From an uncultured Clostridia bacterium (GTDB taxonomy: Bacteria; Bacillota; Clostridia; Oscillospirales; Ruminococcaceae): a DNA stretch of 64,000 bases. The notes under the pieces were generated by a model, which saw nothing but the letters and a program-made list of their open reading frames with translations, did no database searches and was not told where the DNA came from. The translations under genes and the position numbers were made by a program. Below, in pieces: positions 1 through 6,805 of this stretch. Position 1 is the stretch's first letter; each line of letters starts with the position of its first letter. The stretch spans positions 29,342 through 93,341 of the forward strand of contig CANRJB010000007.1 in the NCBI GenBank assembly GCA_947630845.1. The letters run 5' to 3'.

Positions 1-1
1 T

Positions 2-772
2 ACTTACCGTGCTGATCCGGCAAATGTGCAGTTGATGCTCGATCTGGGCGTGGACATTGTGTCGCTTGCCAATAACCATGCCTACGACTATGGTCCGGAT
101 GCCCTCTGCGATACGCTCGATGTCCTTGATGATGCCGGTATCAGGCGTGTGGGGGCAGGCAGAGATCTCGAAGAAGCCTCCCGGACGGCTTTTATTGAGC
201 TGGACGGGCTGACCGTTGCCTTCCTCAACGGCACACGTGTCGAATGGGTGGAGCTGACAAAGGGTGCGACCGAAACAGAACCGGGGGTATTCCGTACTGT
301 TGACCCGGAACTGCTCTATCAGAGAGTACGGGAAGCACGGGAACTGGCTGACCTTGTTGTCGTCTACATGCACTGGGGCATTGAAGGTGTGGACTATCTT
401 GAGGAATATCAGCAGACTGTCGGCAAGGAACTCATTGACAATGGCGCAGATGCTGTCATCGGCGACCATACGCACTGCTTGCAGGGCGTGGAACTGTACA
501 AGGGAAAACCCATCATCTATTCTCTGGGCAACTACTGGTTCAATGCACGGACGCAGAACACCGCTCTTGCCAAACTCCATGTGACCGGCACAAAGTCTGA
601 CTATACGCTCCGGATGCAGTATCTCCCGGCACTCCAGTCCAACTGCACTGTGTCCTATATCTCCGACCCCGGTCAGCAGGAGGCGTATTACAGCTACTTA
701 GAAAGCATTTCACCCAATGTGGAATTCGACGATGACGGATATTTTATGGAGGTCCAGAATGGAACAGAATAA
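2..772 (+). CDS. CapA/PGA_cap-family metallophosphatase-like protein, 5'-truncated by window edge
   Basis: The frame is open through the left window edge, so the N-terminus is missing; a GTG at 26 is internal, not a likely start. The visible 256 residues carry hallmarks of the CapA (poly-gamma-glutamate capsule, YwtB) family, a calcineurin-like phosphoesterase fold: SLANNHAYDYG early, then a Gly-Ala-Gly loop, VVYMHWGIE, and GDHTHCLQGVE followed by YSLGNYWFN. The His and Asn residues in these motifs are the metal-binding set of the fold. Members act on the cell surface in capsule or gamma-glutamyl polymer handling, but many genomic homologues have no assigned substrate, so the exact role is open. 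The stop overlaps the next gene by 14 bases, suggesting translational coupling. Confidence 0.85.
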   Translation, partial: TYRADPANVQLMLDLGVDIVSLANNHAYDYGPDALCDTLDVLDDAGIRRVGAGRDLEEASRTAFIELDGLTVAFLNGTRVEWVELTKGATETEPGVFRTVDPELLYQRVREARELADLVVVYMHWGIEGVDYLEEYQQTVGKELIDNGADAVIGDHTHCLQGVELYKGKPIIYSLGNYWFNARTQNTALAKLHVTGTKSDYTLRMQYLPALQSNCTVSYISDPGQQEAYYSYLESISPNVEFDDDGYFMEVQNGTE

Positions 773-1058
773 ACCGGAAATATTTGAAGATGTATTGAGG
801 ATCGCAATGCTTTGTCCGCAATGCGGAACAGAAATGAAAAAGGGAGAGATCATCTCCGTAACGAACAGAACCGCTCCGCTGGTCTGGCTGCCGGAACAGT
901 ACCTGACACAACATGCATTTGTGCCGGCATCGCTCCAGAAAATTGAGAAGGACGGTGGTATCGTTATCCCTCAGAAAGGCGCACACACGTATGCTTGCAT
1001 GGTGTGCGGTCTGATCCTGACGGAGACAGAAAGGAAATGGAGCTATGCAGACTTATGA
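759..1058 (+). CDS. Small zinc-ribbon protein (DUF6487-like)
   Basis: 99 residues, starting at an ATG six bases after a GGAGG site that lies inside the end of the upstream gene. Two CxxC knuckles, CPQCG near residue 20 and CMVCG near residue 86, frame a middle segment with TNRTAPLVWLPE, which is the look of the DUF6487 family of bacterial zinc-ribbon proteins. Function is unknown; the four cysteines should bind one zinc. It overlaps both neighbours by exactly 14 bases, so the three genes are almost certainly cotranscribed. An alternative start at the internal Met before LCPQCG would drop about 15 residues, but it lacks the good ribosome site. Confidence 0.8.
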   Translation: MEQNKPEIFEDVLRIAMLCPQCGTEMKKGEIISVTNRTAPLVWLPEQYLTQHAFVPASLQKIEKDGGIVIPQKGAHTYACMVCGLILTETERKWSYADL

Positions 1059-2346
1059 TCTGATCCAAAAGACACGCCGCAAAGAACCGCTGACCGAAGC
1101 AGAGATCTGTTTCCTTGTGGACGGCTTTACTAAGGGCGTAATTCCCGATTATATGATGTCGGCATGGATGATGGCGGTCTGCTGTCAGGGGCTGACGACG
1201 GAGGAGACTTCTGCCCTTACGCTTGCCATGCGTGATTCCGGTGACTGCCTTGATCTGTCCACAGTCGGCGGCGTAACTGTCGATAAGCACAGCACAGGCG
1301 GTATCGGCGACAAGACTACTTTGCTCGTTGCGCCCATCGTGGCAGCATGCGGCGGATATGTGCCGAAGATGTCGGGCAAAGGACTCGGCTTCACGGGAGG
1401 GACGATCGACAAATTAGAAAGCATCCCCGGCTTTTCCGTCACGCTGAGTGAACAGGAATTTCTGAAACAGACCAGAGAGATCGGCTGCGCCGTCATCTCA
1501 CAGAGCGGCAACCTGACCCCTGCTGACAAGAAAATGTATGCCCTGCGTAACCTCACGGCAACGGTTGACAGCATTCCCCTTATCTGCGCAAGCATCATGA
1601 GCAAGAAACTTGCGCTCGGTGCAGACTGCATTGTGCTTGATGTCAAATATGGAAGCGGCGCATTCATGAAAACAGCGGAAGATGCTGCCATCCTTGCAAA
1701 ACAGATGGTTGATGTTGCCAAACTTGCCGGTAAAAAATGCCGTGCTGTCATTACGGATATGAACGCTCCCCTCGGCTGCTGTGTGGGCAATGCTCTCGAA
1801 GTCGAAGAAGTCATCCATCTCCTGCATGGTGAGGAACAGAACAGGGTGACGGAATTATCCCTTGCCTTGGCGGCACAGATGCTGTTTTTGTCCGGCAAAG
1901 GGGACATTGTGCAGTGCTACCGTATGGCGGAACAGGCACTCACATCCGGTGAAGCTCTGGTAAAATTCGGGCAGATGGTCGCTGCACAGGGCGGCGATCC
2001 CCACATCACAGATCATACAGACCTTCTGCCAAAGGCTGCATGTGAAAAGATTGTCACTGCACCGCAGAGCGGCTACATCCGCTCCATTCACAGTGAAGAA
2101 GTCGGGCTGGCTTGTCTGGAGCTTGGCGCAGGACGGACGGCTGACCATCCGTCGATCGACTATGGCGCAGGTGTGCGGTTCTGCTGTGGGGTGGGTGATG
2201 CCATCGAAGCGGATGCTCCCCTGTGTACGGTATACGGCAGCACGCAGGAACTCTGCGATCGTGCGGAAAAACGTCTGCTCGATGCCATTGCCATCCGGAA
2301 AGTACCGCCACAGAAAACACCGCTCATTCATACGATCATTGGTTGA
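1045..2346 (+). CDS. pdp: Pyrimidine-nucleoside phosphorylase
   Basis: 433 residues, full family length. It splits uridine, deoxyuridine or thymidine with phosphate to give the base and (deoxy)ribose-1-phosphate in the cytosol, feeding pentose into central metabolism. Visible signatures are the N-terminal helical domain beginning MQTYDLIQKTRR, the phosphate/pyrimidine segment KHSTGGIGDKTTL near residue 80, MSGKGLGFTGGTIDKLES, and SxSGNLTPADKKMYALRN near residue 155. This matches the Firmicute Pdp type; thymidine phosphorylase DeoA is the close alternative and sequence alone does not separate substrate range. The start ATG follows AAAGGAAATGGAG and overlaps the zinc-ribbon gene. A strong terminator follows at once, so this is the last gene of its operon. 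Confidence 0.93.
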   Translation: MQTYDLIQKTRRKEPLTEAEICFLVDGFTKGVIPDYMMSAWMMAVCCQGLTTEETSALTLAMRDSGDCLDLSTVGGVTVDKHSTGGIGDKTTLLVAPIVAACGGYVPKMSGKGLGFTGGTIDKLESIPGFSVTLSEQEFLKQTREIGCAVISQSGNLTPADKKMYALRNLTATVDSIPLICASIMSKKLALGADCIVLDVKYGSGAFMKTAEDAAILAKQMVDVAKLAGKKCRAVITDMNAPLGCCVGNALEVEEVIHLLHGEEQNRVTELSLALAAQMLFLSGKGDIVQCYRMAEQALTSGEALVKFGQMVAAQGGDPHITDHTDLLPKAACEKIVTAPQSGYIRSIHSEEVGLACLELGAGRTADHPSIDYGAGVRFCCGVGDAIEADAPLCTVYGSTQELCDRAEKRLLDAIAIRKVPPQKTPLIHTIIG

Positions 2347-2352
2347 ATTTGT

Positions 2353-2383
2353 GCAGGGTGCTGCTATAGCACCCTGCTTTTTT
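2353..2383 (+). terminator. Rho-independent terminator after pdp
   Basis: Ten-base perfect stem GCAGGGTGCT/AGCACCCTGC with a five-base loop, followed by six T residues. It closes the CapA-zinc ribbon-pdp transcript. Confidence 0.93.
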
Positions 2384-2413
2384 GTTAAGAACGCCAAAGT
2401 TGCTGAGAACCCC

Positions 2414-2442
2414 TTGACAAAGTAGCAAAAGTATACTATCAT
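2414..2442 (+). promoter_or_regulatory. Housekeeping promoter for the NrtR gene
   Basis: TTGACA at 2414-2419 and TATCAT at 2437-2442 are separated by exactly 17 bases. The expected transcription start falls at about 2449, immediately before a palindrome at 2453-2469, a placement suited to repression. Confidence 0.75.
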
Positions 2443-2452
2443 AGAAGTACAA

Positions 2453-2469
2453 AGTAGTGATTCACTACT
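2453..2469. promoter_or_regulatory. Palindromic operator candidate, probably NrtR box
   Basis: AGTAGTGA and TCACTACT form a perfect 8-bp inverted repeat around one central base. It sits between the predicted transcription start and the ribosome site of the NrtR-like gene, so a bound dimer would block that gene. NrtR regulators usually bind palindromes upstream of NAD genes and often their own gene. That this protein binds here is inference from position and symmetry. Confidence 0.65.
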
Positions 2470-2488
2470 AACAAAGAAGGTGATCCCA

Positions 2489-3151
2489 ATGACAGAGGAA
2501 GAATTTCTGCAACGCTACCGCAGCTCCGACTATGAAAAACCTTCCGTCACCGTCGATGCGGCTTTGTTTACAGTACGGGACGGGATGTTGCAGGTACTGC
2601 TCACCAAACGCAATGAACATCCCTTTCAGGGAAGGCTTGCCTTGCCGGGCGTCTTTGTCGGTATGCATGAGACGCTCGATGAGGCAGCGGCAAGAGCTTT
2701 GCACGATAAGACCGGGCTGCATGACATTTTTCTCGAACAGCTCTATACATGGGGCAGCATCGACAGAGATCCCCGTATGCGTGTGATCTCCGTCTCCTAC
2801 TATGCTCTCGTCCCTGAGATGCGGCTCTCCGGTATGACGGGTGCGGCTTTGTTCCCGGCTGAGGAGATGGCAGCCGCTCACGATATCGCTTTCGACCATA
2901 GCCGCATCATTGCCTGCGGGAGAGAACGTATCCGCAATAAAGTGAATTATTCGGATATCGCCTTCTCCCTCGTGGGACAGGAATTTACACTCCCGGAATT
3001 GCAGCATATCTATGAGATCCTGCTCGGTCAGAAACTCTATAAAGCCAACTTCCGCAAAAAAATCGCTGACAAAATTCTGCCCACCGATCAGTTTACATCC
3101 GGTTCGCAGCATCGTCCAAGCAGGATCTACCGCAGAAATACGCCGCCGTGA
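2489..3151 (+). CDS. nrtR: NrtR-type transcriptional regulator (Nudix sensor plus winged helix)
   Basis: 220 residues. Residues about 15-135 form a Nudix fold with LLTKRNEHPFQGRLALPGVFV. The Nudix box is degraded: where hydrolases have REUxEExGU this protein reads RALHDKTGL, so the metal-binding glutamates are gone. Residues about 140-215 match the winged-helix part of NrtR, with FTLPELQHIYEILLGQ and NFRKKIADKIL. In known NrtR proteins the dead Nudix domain senses ADP-ribose or related NAD metabolites and the winged helix represses NAD synthesis or salvage genes. Nicotinamidase and nicotinate phosphoribosyltransferase genes follow, which supports the call. ATG 2489 is preferred over GTG 2480, because the AAGAAGG site is eight bases upstream of the ATG. 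Confidence 0.88.
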   Translation: MTEEEFLQRYRSSDYEKPSVTVDAALFTVRDGMLQVLLTKRNEHPFQGRLALPGVFVGMHETLDEAAARALHDKTGLHDIFLEQLYTWGSIDRDPRMRVISVSYYALVPEMRLSGMTGAALFPAEEMAAAHDIAFDHSRIIACGRERIRNKVNYSDIAFSLVGQEFTLPELQHIYEILLGQKLYKANFRKKIADKILPTDQFTSGSQHRPSRIYRRNTPP

Positions 3152-3202
3152 ACACCGGCAGAGCGGACAGCGGAAGAGGATGATAAAATTCCACAAAACC
3201 GC

Positions 3203-3231
3203 TTGACGTAATCCCTGTTTTGTAGTAAAAT
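3203..3231 (+). promoter_or_regulatory. Promoter of the pduL-pncA-pncB operon, with repeated TAGTA half-sites
   Basis: TTGACG at 3203-3208 and TAAAAT at 3226-3231 with a 17-base spacer. The -10 region overlaps GTAGTA (3222-3227); TAGTA recurs at 3231-3235 and its complement TACTA at 3254-3258, resembling the AGTAG/CTACT arms of the palindrome at 2453-2469. This is a plausible second NrtR control region, but the arms do not form a compact palindrome. Confidence 0.6.
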
Positions 3232-3277
3232 AGTAATGACGGCGAAAGCCGAATACTACATAGTGGAGGAAAATGTC

Positions 3278-3859
3278 ATGTCCAAGAAATTTATCATCGA
3301 AACATCCGCACGCCATGTCCATGTCACACAGGAGACACTGGAGAGGCTGTTCGGCAAGGGAGCGACCCTGACGAAGAAGAAAGACCTTTCACAGCCCGGT
3401 CAGTATGCCTGTGAGGAGAGAGTGACCATCGTAGGTCCGAAGAAGGAGCTTGCCAATGTGTCCATTCTCGGTCCGGTCCGTCCGGCAGATCAGGTGGAGC
3501 TGTCGGCAACAGATGCACGCTCCATCGGTGTCGCTGCACCTATCCGGGAATCCGGCGATGTAGCAGGATCAGGCGCATGCAAGATCGTAGGTCCCTGCGG
3601 TGAGGTGGAGATCACAGAAGGTGTGATCGTGGCAAAGCGGCACATCCATCTGACACCCGAAGATGCAGAGGAGCTTGGTGTCAAGGATAAGGATGTCGTA
3701 TGGGTAAAGTGTGAGACTGACGGCAGAAAGGCAATTCTTGGCGACGTGGTATGCCGTGTGTCCCCGAAATTCGCAAGAGCTATGCACATCGACACAGACG
3801 AGTCCAATGCCATCGGTGCAGGACGGGAGCTGTACGGTGAGATCGTAACTGTAGACTAA
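3278..3859 (+). CDS. pduL: Phosphate acyltransferase PduL (phosphotransacylase)
   Basis: 193 residues, normal for PduL. It swaps phosphate and CoA on short acyl groups (acyl-CoA plus phosphate to acyl-phosphate plus CoA), structurally unrelated to Pta. The two beta-barrel halves each carry a zinc-binding His motif: SARHVHVT near residue 10 and KRHIHLTPEDAEELG near residue 127. No other microcompartment gene is nearby and there is no long N-terminal encapsulation extension, so this is probably the soluble housekeeping form making acetyl-phosphate for ATP. ATG 3278 follows GGAGGA and replaces an upstream in-frame ATG with no ribosome site. Its place between an NrtR regulator and NAD-salvage genes is unusual. 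Confidence 0.9.
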   Translation: MSKKFIIETSARHVHVTQETLERLFGKGATLTKKKDLSQPGQYACEERVTIVGPKKELANVSILGPVRPADQVELSATDARSIGVAAPIRESGDVAGSGACKIVGPCGEVEITEGVIVAKRHIHLTPEDAEELGVKDKDVVWVKCETDGRKAILGDVVCRVSPKFARAMHIDTDESNAIGAGRELYGEIVTVD

Positions 3860-3860
3860 C

Positions 3861-3883
3861 GGCAGCAGAGAAACGCTGCTGCC
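3861..3883 (+). other. Intercistronic hairpin between pduL and pncA
   Basis: GGCAGCAG and CTGCTGCC form a perfect 8-bp stem around a seven-base loop directly after the pduL stop. No T-tract follows, and a strong AAGGAGG site for pncA comes next, so this is more likely an mRNA-stability or processing element than a terminator. Confidence 0.55.
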
Positions 3884-3900
3884 ATCAAGGAGGTAATCAA

Positions 3901-4539
3901 ATGAACATACTGAACGAATGGCGGCAGCAGTGTTCCACGCTGCCCGGACTGCAAGCCGGAACGCTCTGTGACGGCAAGACCATGCTTGTGATCGTCGACA
4001 TGGTCAACGGGTTTCTGACGGAAGGGGTGCTGTCAAGCCCCCGTGCAGCATCGGTTCTGCCGGCAGTGGAAAACCTGCTTCTCTTTGCGAAGAACAGCGG
4101 TATTCCGGTCATTGCATTTGCGGACTGTCACGAGCCGGACTGCATCGAATTTGACAGCTTTCCGCCGCACTGCATCCGTGGGACGAGCGAATCAGAAATC
4201 GCACCATCTTTGCAGAAGATCGGCGGCTACCGCATCATTGAGAAAAATTCGACCAACGGCTTTCTGGTTCCAGCCTTTCAGGAGATCATGCAGAAGCCGG
4301 ATGTACAGCGCATGGTGGTGTGCGGAGTCTGCACGGATATCTGTGTGATGCAGTTTGCGCTGACATTAAAGACCTTCTGCAATCAGAATGACAGGAAAAT
4401 GGAAGTCGTGATCCCGGTCAACACGGTGGAGACTTATGACGCACCCGGACACAATGCGGAGCTGCTACAGGCGGCAGCCTTGCAGATCATGCAGCAGGCA
4501 GGCATTACTTTGGTAAAAGAGGTGGCTTACGATGGATGA
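3901..4539 (+). CDS. pncA: Nicotinamidase / isochorismatase-family cysteine hydrolase
   Basis: 212 residues, typical for PncA. It deamidates nicotinamide to nicotinate in the cytosol, the first step of the Preiss-Handler salvage route. The catalytic triad is visible: Asp33 in VDMVNGF, Lys115 in EKNSTNGF and nucleophile Cys144 in CGVCTDIC; Asp75, His77 and His90 fit the metal ligands. The gene overlaps the next one, nicotinate phosphoribosyltransferase, by eight bases, which makes the nicotinamidase reading much more likely than another isochorismatase-family activity. Start is set by AAGGAGG eight bases upstream. Confidence 0.88.
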   Translation: MNILNEWRQQCSTLPGLQAGTLCDGKTMLVIVDMVNGFLTEGVLSSPRAASVLPAVENLLLFAKNSGIPVIAFADCHEPDCIEFDSFPPHCIRGTSESEIAPSLQKIGGYRIIEKNSTNGFLVPAFQEIMQKPDVQRMVVCGVCTDICVMQFALTLKTFCNQNDRKMEVVIPVNTVETYDAPGHNAELLQAAALQIMQQAGITLVKEVAYDG

Positions 4540-5968
4540 AAGAAATCTGACGATGCTGGTGGACTTTTACGAGCTGACGATGGGAAACGGCTTTCTGGAA
4601 AATGGCTGCGGTGAGGAGATCGCCTACTTCGATATGTTCTACCGCAAGGCACCGGACGATGCTGCCTATGCGATCGCCGCAGGACTGGAGCAGGTCATTG
4701 CCTATCTGAACAACCTGTCCTTCACGGACGAGGACATTGCCTATCTGCGTGGGAAGGGGATGTTCTGTGAAGCGTTTCTTGACTATCTGCGGAATTTCCG
4801 ATTCGCCTGTGATGTGTGGGCAGTGCCGGAGGGGACACCTGTCTTTCCGGGCGAACCTATCCTGACGGTAAGAGGTCCGGCAATACAGGCGCAGTTCATT
4901 GAGACGATGGTGTTGCTCTCCATCAACCACCAGAGCCTGATCGCCACCAAAGCGAACCGCATCGTAACGGCAGCACAGGGACGACCGGTCATGGAATTTG
5001 GTTCACGGCGTGCGCAGGGGTATGATGGTGCTGTCTACGGCGCAAGGGCTGCCTACATCGGCGGTGTTGCCGGGACGGCTTGCACGATCGCAGACAGGGC
5101 ATTCCGGATCCCTGCTCTGGGGACGATGGCACACAGCTTTGTGCAGCTCTATGACACGGAGCTTGATGCCTTCCGGGCATATGCAAAGATCTATCCCGAT
5201 GACTGCACCCTTCTGGTGGACACCTACAGCGTGCTGCACTCCGGTATCCCGAATGCCATCACGGTGTTCAAGGAGCTGGAGGCAGAAGGTCACAGGGGCA
5301 AGGGCATCCGCATTGACAGCGGAGATATGGCGTATCTGTCCAAGAAGGCAAGGAAGATGCTCGATGCTGCCGGGTTGGAGTACGTGGGCATCGTGGCATC
5401 CAATTCGCTTGATGAATACATCATCCGTGACCTGATCATGCAGGGTGCGCAGATCAACAGCTTCGGCGTGGGAGAGCGGCTTGTCACCTCGAAATCTGAG
5501 CCGGTGTTCGGCGGTGTCTACAAACTGGCAGCGGTGGAGAAGGACGGTGTCATCATCCCGAAGATCAAGATCTCGGAAAATGCCGTCAAGGTCACAAATC
5601 CTTCGTTCAAAACGGTATGGAGACTCTTTGACAATGAGAGCGGCAAGGCACTGGCAGATGTGCTGACCATGTACGATGAGAACATCGACGACAGCAAGCC
5701 CTATGAGATCTTTGACCCCATTCACACCTACAAGCGCAAGACTGTCACCAACTTCACGGCAAAACGGCTGCTTGTCCCCGTTTTTGAAAAGGGGAAATGC
5801 ATCTACGAAAGCCCGTCTCTGCCGGATATCCAGCGTTACTGCAAGGCACAGCTTGAAACCATCTGGGAGGAAGTCAAGCGGTTTGAAAATCCGCAGACGT
5901 ATTTCGTTGACCTGAGCCAAAGACTCTGGGAGCTGAAATATACGATGCTGAAAAATAATAAAATGTGA
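4532..5968 (+). CDS. pncB: Nicotinate phosphoribosyltransferase
   Basis: 478 residues. It joins nicotinate to PRPP to give nicotinate mononucleotide, usually coupled to ATP hydrolysis, and uses the product of the preceding nicotinamidase. Family landmarks in order: DFYELTMGNGF near the N-terminus, FGSRRAQGYDGA around residue 153, GTMAHSFVQLYDTE around residue 196, DTYSVLHSGIPNAI and IRIDSGDMAYLSKKAR around residues 230-280, then NSFGVGERLVTS. The ATG lies in the tail of pncA behind AAAGAGGTGG. A nicotinamide-specific NadV enzyme is the alternative, but length and motifs favour PncB. Confidence 0.93.
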   Translation: MDERNLTMLVDFYELTMGNGFLENGCGEEIAYFDMFYRKAPDDAAYAIAAGLEQVIAYLNNLSFTDEDIAYLRGKGMFCEAFLDYLRNFRFACDVWAVPEGTPVFPGEPILTVRGPAIQAQFIETMVLLSINHQSLIATKANRIVTAAQGRPVMEFGSRRAQGYDGAVYGARAAYIGGVAGTACTIADRAFRIPALGTMAHSFVQLYDTELDAFRAYAKIYPDDCTLLVDTYSVLHSGIPNAITVFKELEAEGHRGKGIRIDSGDMAYLSKKARKMLDAAGLEYVGIVASNSLDEYIIRDLIMQGAQINSFGVGERLVTSKSEPVFGGVYKLAAVEKDGVIIPKIKISENAVKVTNPSFKTVWRLFDNESGKALADVLTMYDENIDDSKPYEIFDPIHTYKRKTVTNFTAKRLLVPVFEKGKCIYESPSLPDIQRYCKAQLETIWEEVKRFENPQTYFVDLSQRLWELKYTMLKNNKM

Positions 5969-5977
5969 GGAACGACT

Positions 5978-6670
5978 ATGAAAACCATCGGCATTATCGG
6001 CGCAATGCCCTCTGAACTCAAAGACATCCGTGCTGCACAGAAAGAACCTGCACAGACAGAACTTGCCGGCTTCACCTTCTGCGAAAGCAAAGTAGGGGAG
6101 AATACGCTCGTCAGCGTCTGCTGCGGCATAGGCAAGGTAAATGCGGCATGCTGCACGCAGCTTCTCATTGACCGCTTCGGGGCAGATGTCATCATCAATA
6201 CGGGCATTGCAGGCGGCATGAAACATGACATCAAAGTGCTGGAGATCGTCATTTCCACGAGTGTGCTGCCGCACGATTTAGATGCGCACTTTTTGAACGA
6301 CTACCCGCCCTATTGCGGCGAATTTCCGGCAGATGCGGAATTGCAGCGGCTTGCGGCAGAGGTGTGTGAGGAAATGGGCATCGTGTACCACATGGGGCGG
6401 ATCGTGTCGGGGGATGCGTTCGTTACGGACAGCGCAGTCAAGACAGCACTCATTGCAGCGCATGACCCCTATGCGGTGGATATGGAAACGGCAGCAGTCG
6501 GACAATGTGCATGGCGCAATGGTGTGCCGTTCGTCAGTGTGCGGTGCATTTCCGATCTTGCGGATGATGAAGGAGAAATGTCCTATGCCATGTTTGAGGA
6601 AAGGGCAGCAAGACGTGTTGCTGACATTGTCCTGAAAGTCGCTGCCGGGGTGGGGAGTCCCCGGTGCTGA
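5978..6670 (+). CDS. mtnN: 5'-Methylthioadenosine/S-adenosylhomocysteine nucleosidase
   Basis: 230 residues, family length. It cleaves adenine from MTA, S-adenosylhomocysteine and 5'-deoxyadenosine, clearing the by-products of SAM use. The start MKTIGIIGAMPSEL includes the catalytic Glu of the first loop; NTGIAGG near residue 75, VDMETAAVGQ near residue 170 and the catalytic Asp in SDLADDEG near residue 195 are all present. It begins nine bases after pncB behind a GAGGAA site, so it probably rides on the NAD-salvage transcript. Confidence 0.94.
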   Translation: MKTIGIIGAMPSELKDIRAAQKEPAQTELAGFTFCESKVGENTLVSVCCGIGKVNAACCTQLLIDRFGADVIINTGIAGGMKHDIKVLEIVISTSVLPHDLDAHFLNDYPPYCGEFPADAELQRLAAEVCEEMGIVYHMGRIVSGDAFVTDSAVKTALIAAHDPYAVDMETAAVGQCAWRNGVPFVSVRCISDLADDEGEMSYAMFEERAARRVADIVLKVAAGVGSPRC

Positions 6671-6701
6671 GAGTGTGCTCTCTTTATTGATACAGATCTT
6701 C

Positions 6702-6733
6702 TTTCCACCTGTTGACTGTTCAACAGGTGGAAA
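6702..6733. repeat. Perfect 14-bp inverted repeat after mtnN
   Basis: TTTCCACCTGTTGA and TCAACAGGTGGAAA face each other across four bases. A short A-run follows and no T-tract is present, so it is either a weak terminator of the mtnN operon or a binding palindrome; the symmetry is too long to be chance. Confidence 0.65.
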
Positions 6734-6736
6734 ACC

Positions 6737-6796
6737 GCCGCAGGCATTTTCCTGTCATCCTATCAGGACAGGGTGCAGGAATGAGTATGAGAAAGG
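6737..6796 (+). repeat. Dispersed hairpin repeat, copy A
   Basis: About 60 bases containing CCTGTC...GACAGG and ending GAGTATGAGAAAGG just before the ribosome site of the next gene. Related copies lie at 34568-34625, 35844-35902 and 44805-44860. They share a TTTCCTRTCATCC arm, a complementary GGATGA-like arm and often a GTATCAGAA tail. Confidence 0.5.
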
Positions 6797-6805
6797 AAAA
6801 CAAAA

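Noticed and set aside
2414..2437. TTGACA with TATACT at 2432 as a promoter
   Set aside because: Spacer would be 12 bases; TATCAT at 2437 gives the correct 17.
5003..6274. 423-codon frame opposite pncB and mtnN
   Set aside because: Crosses two well-recognised genes on the other strand and has no family features.
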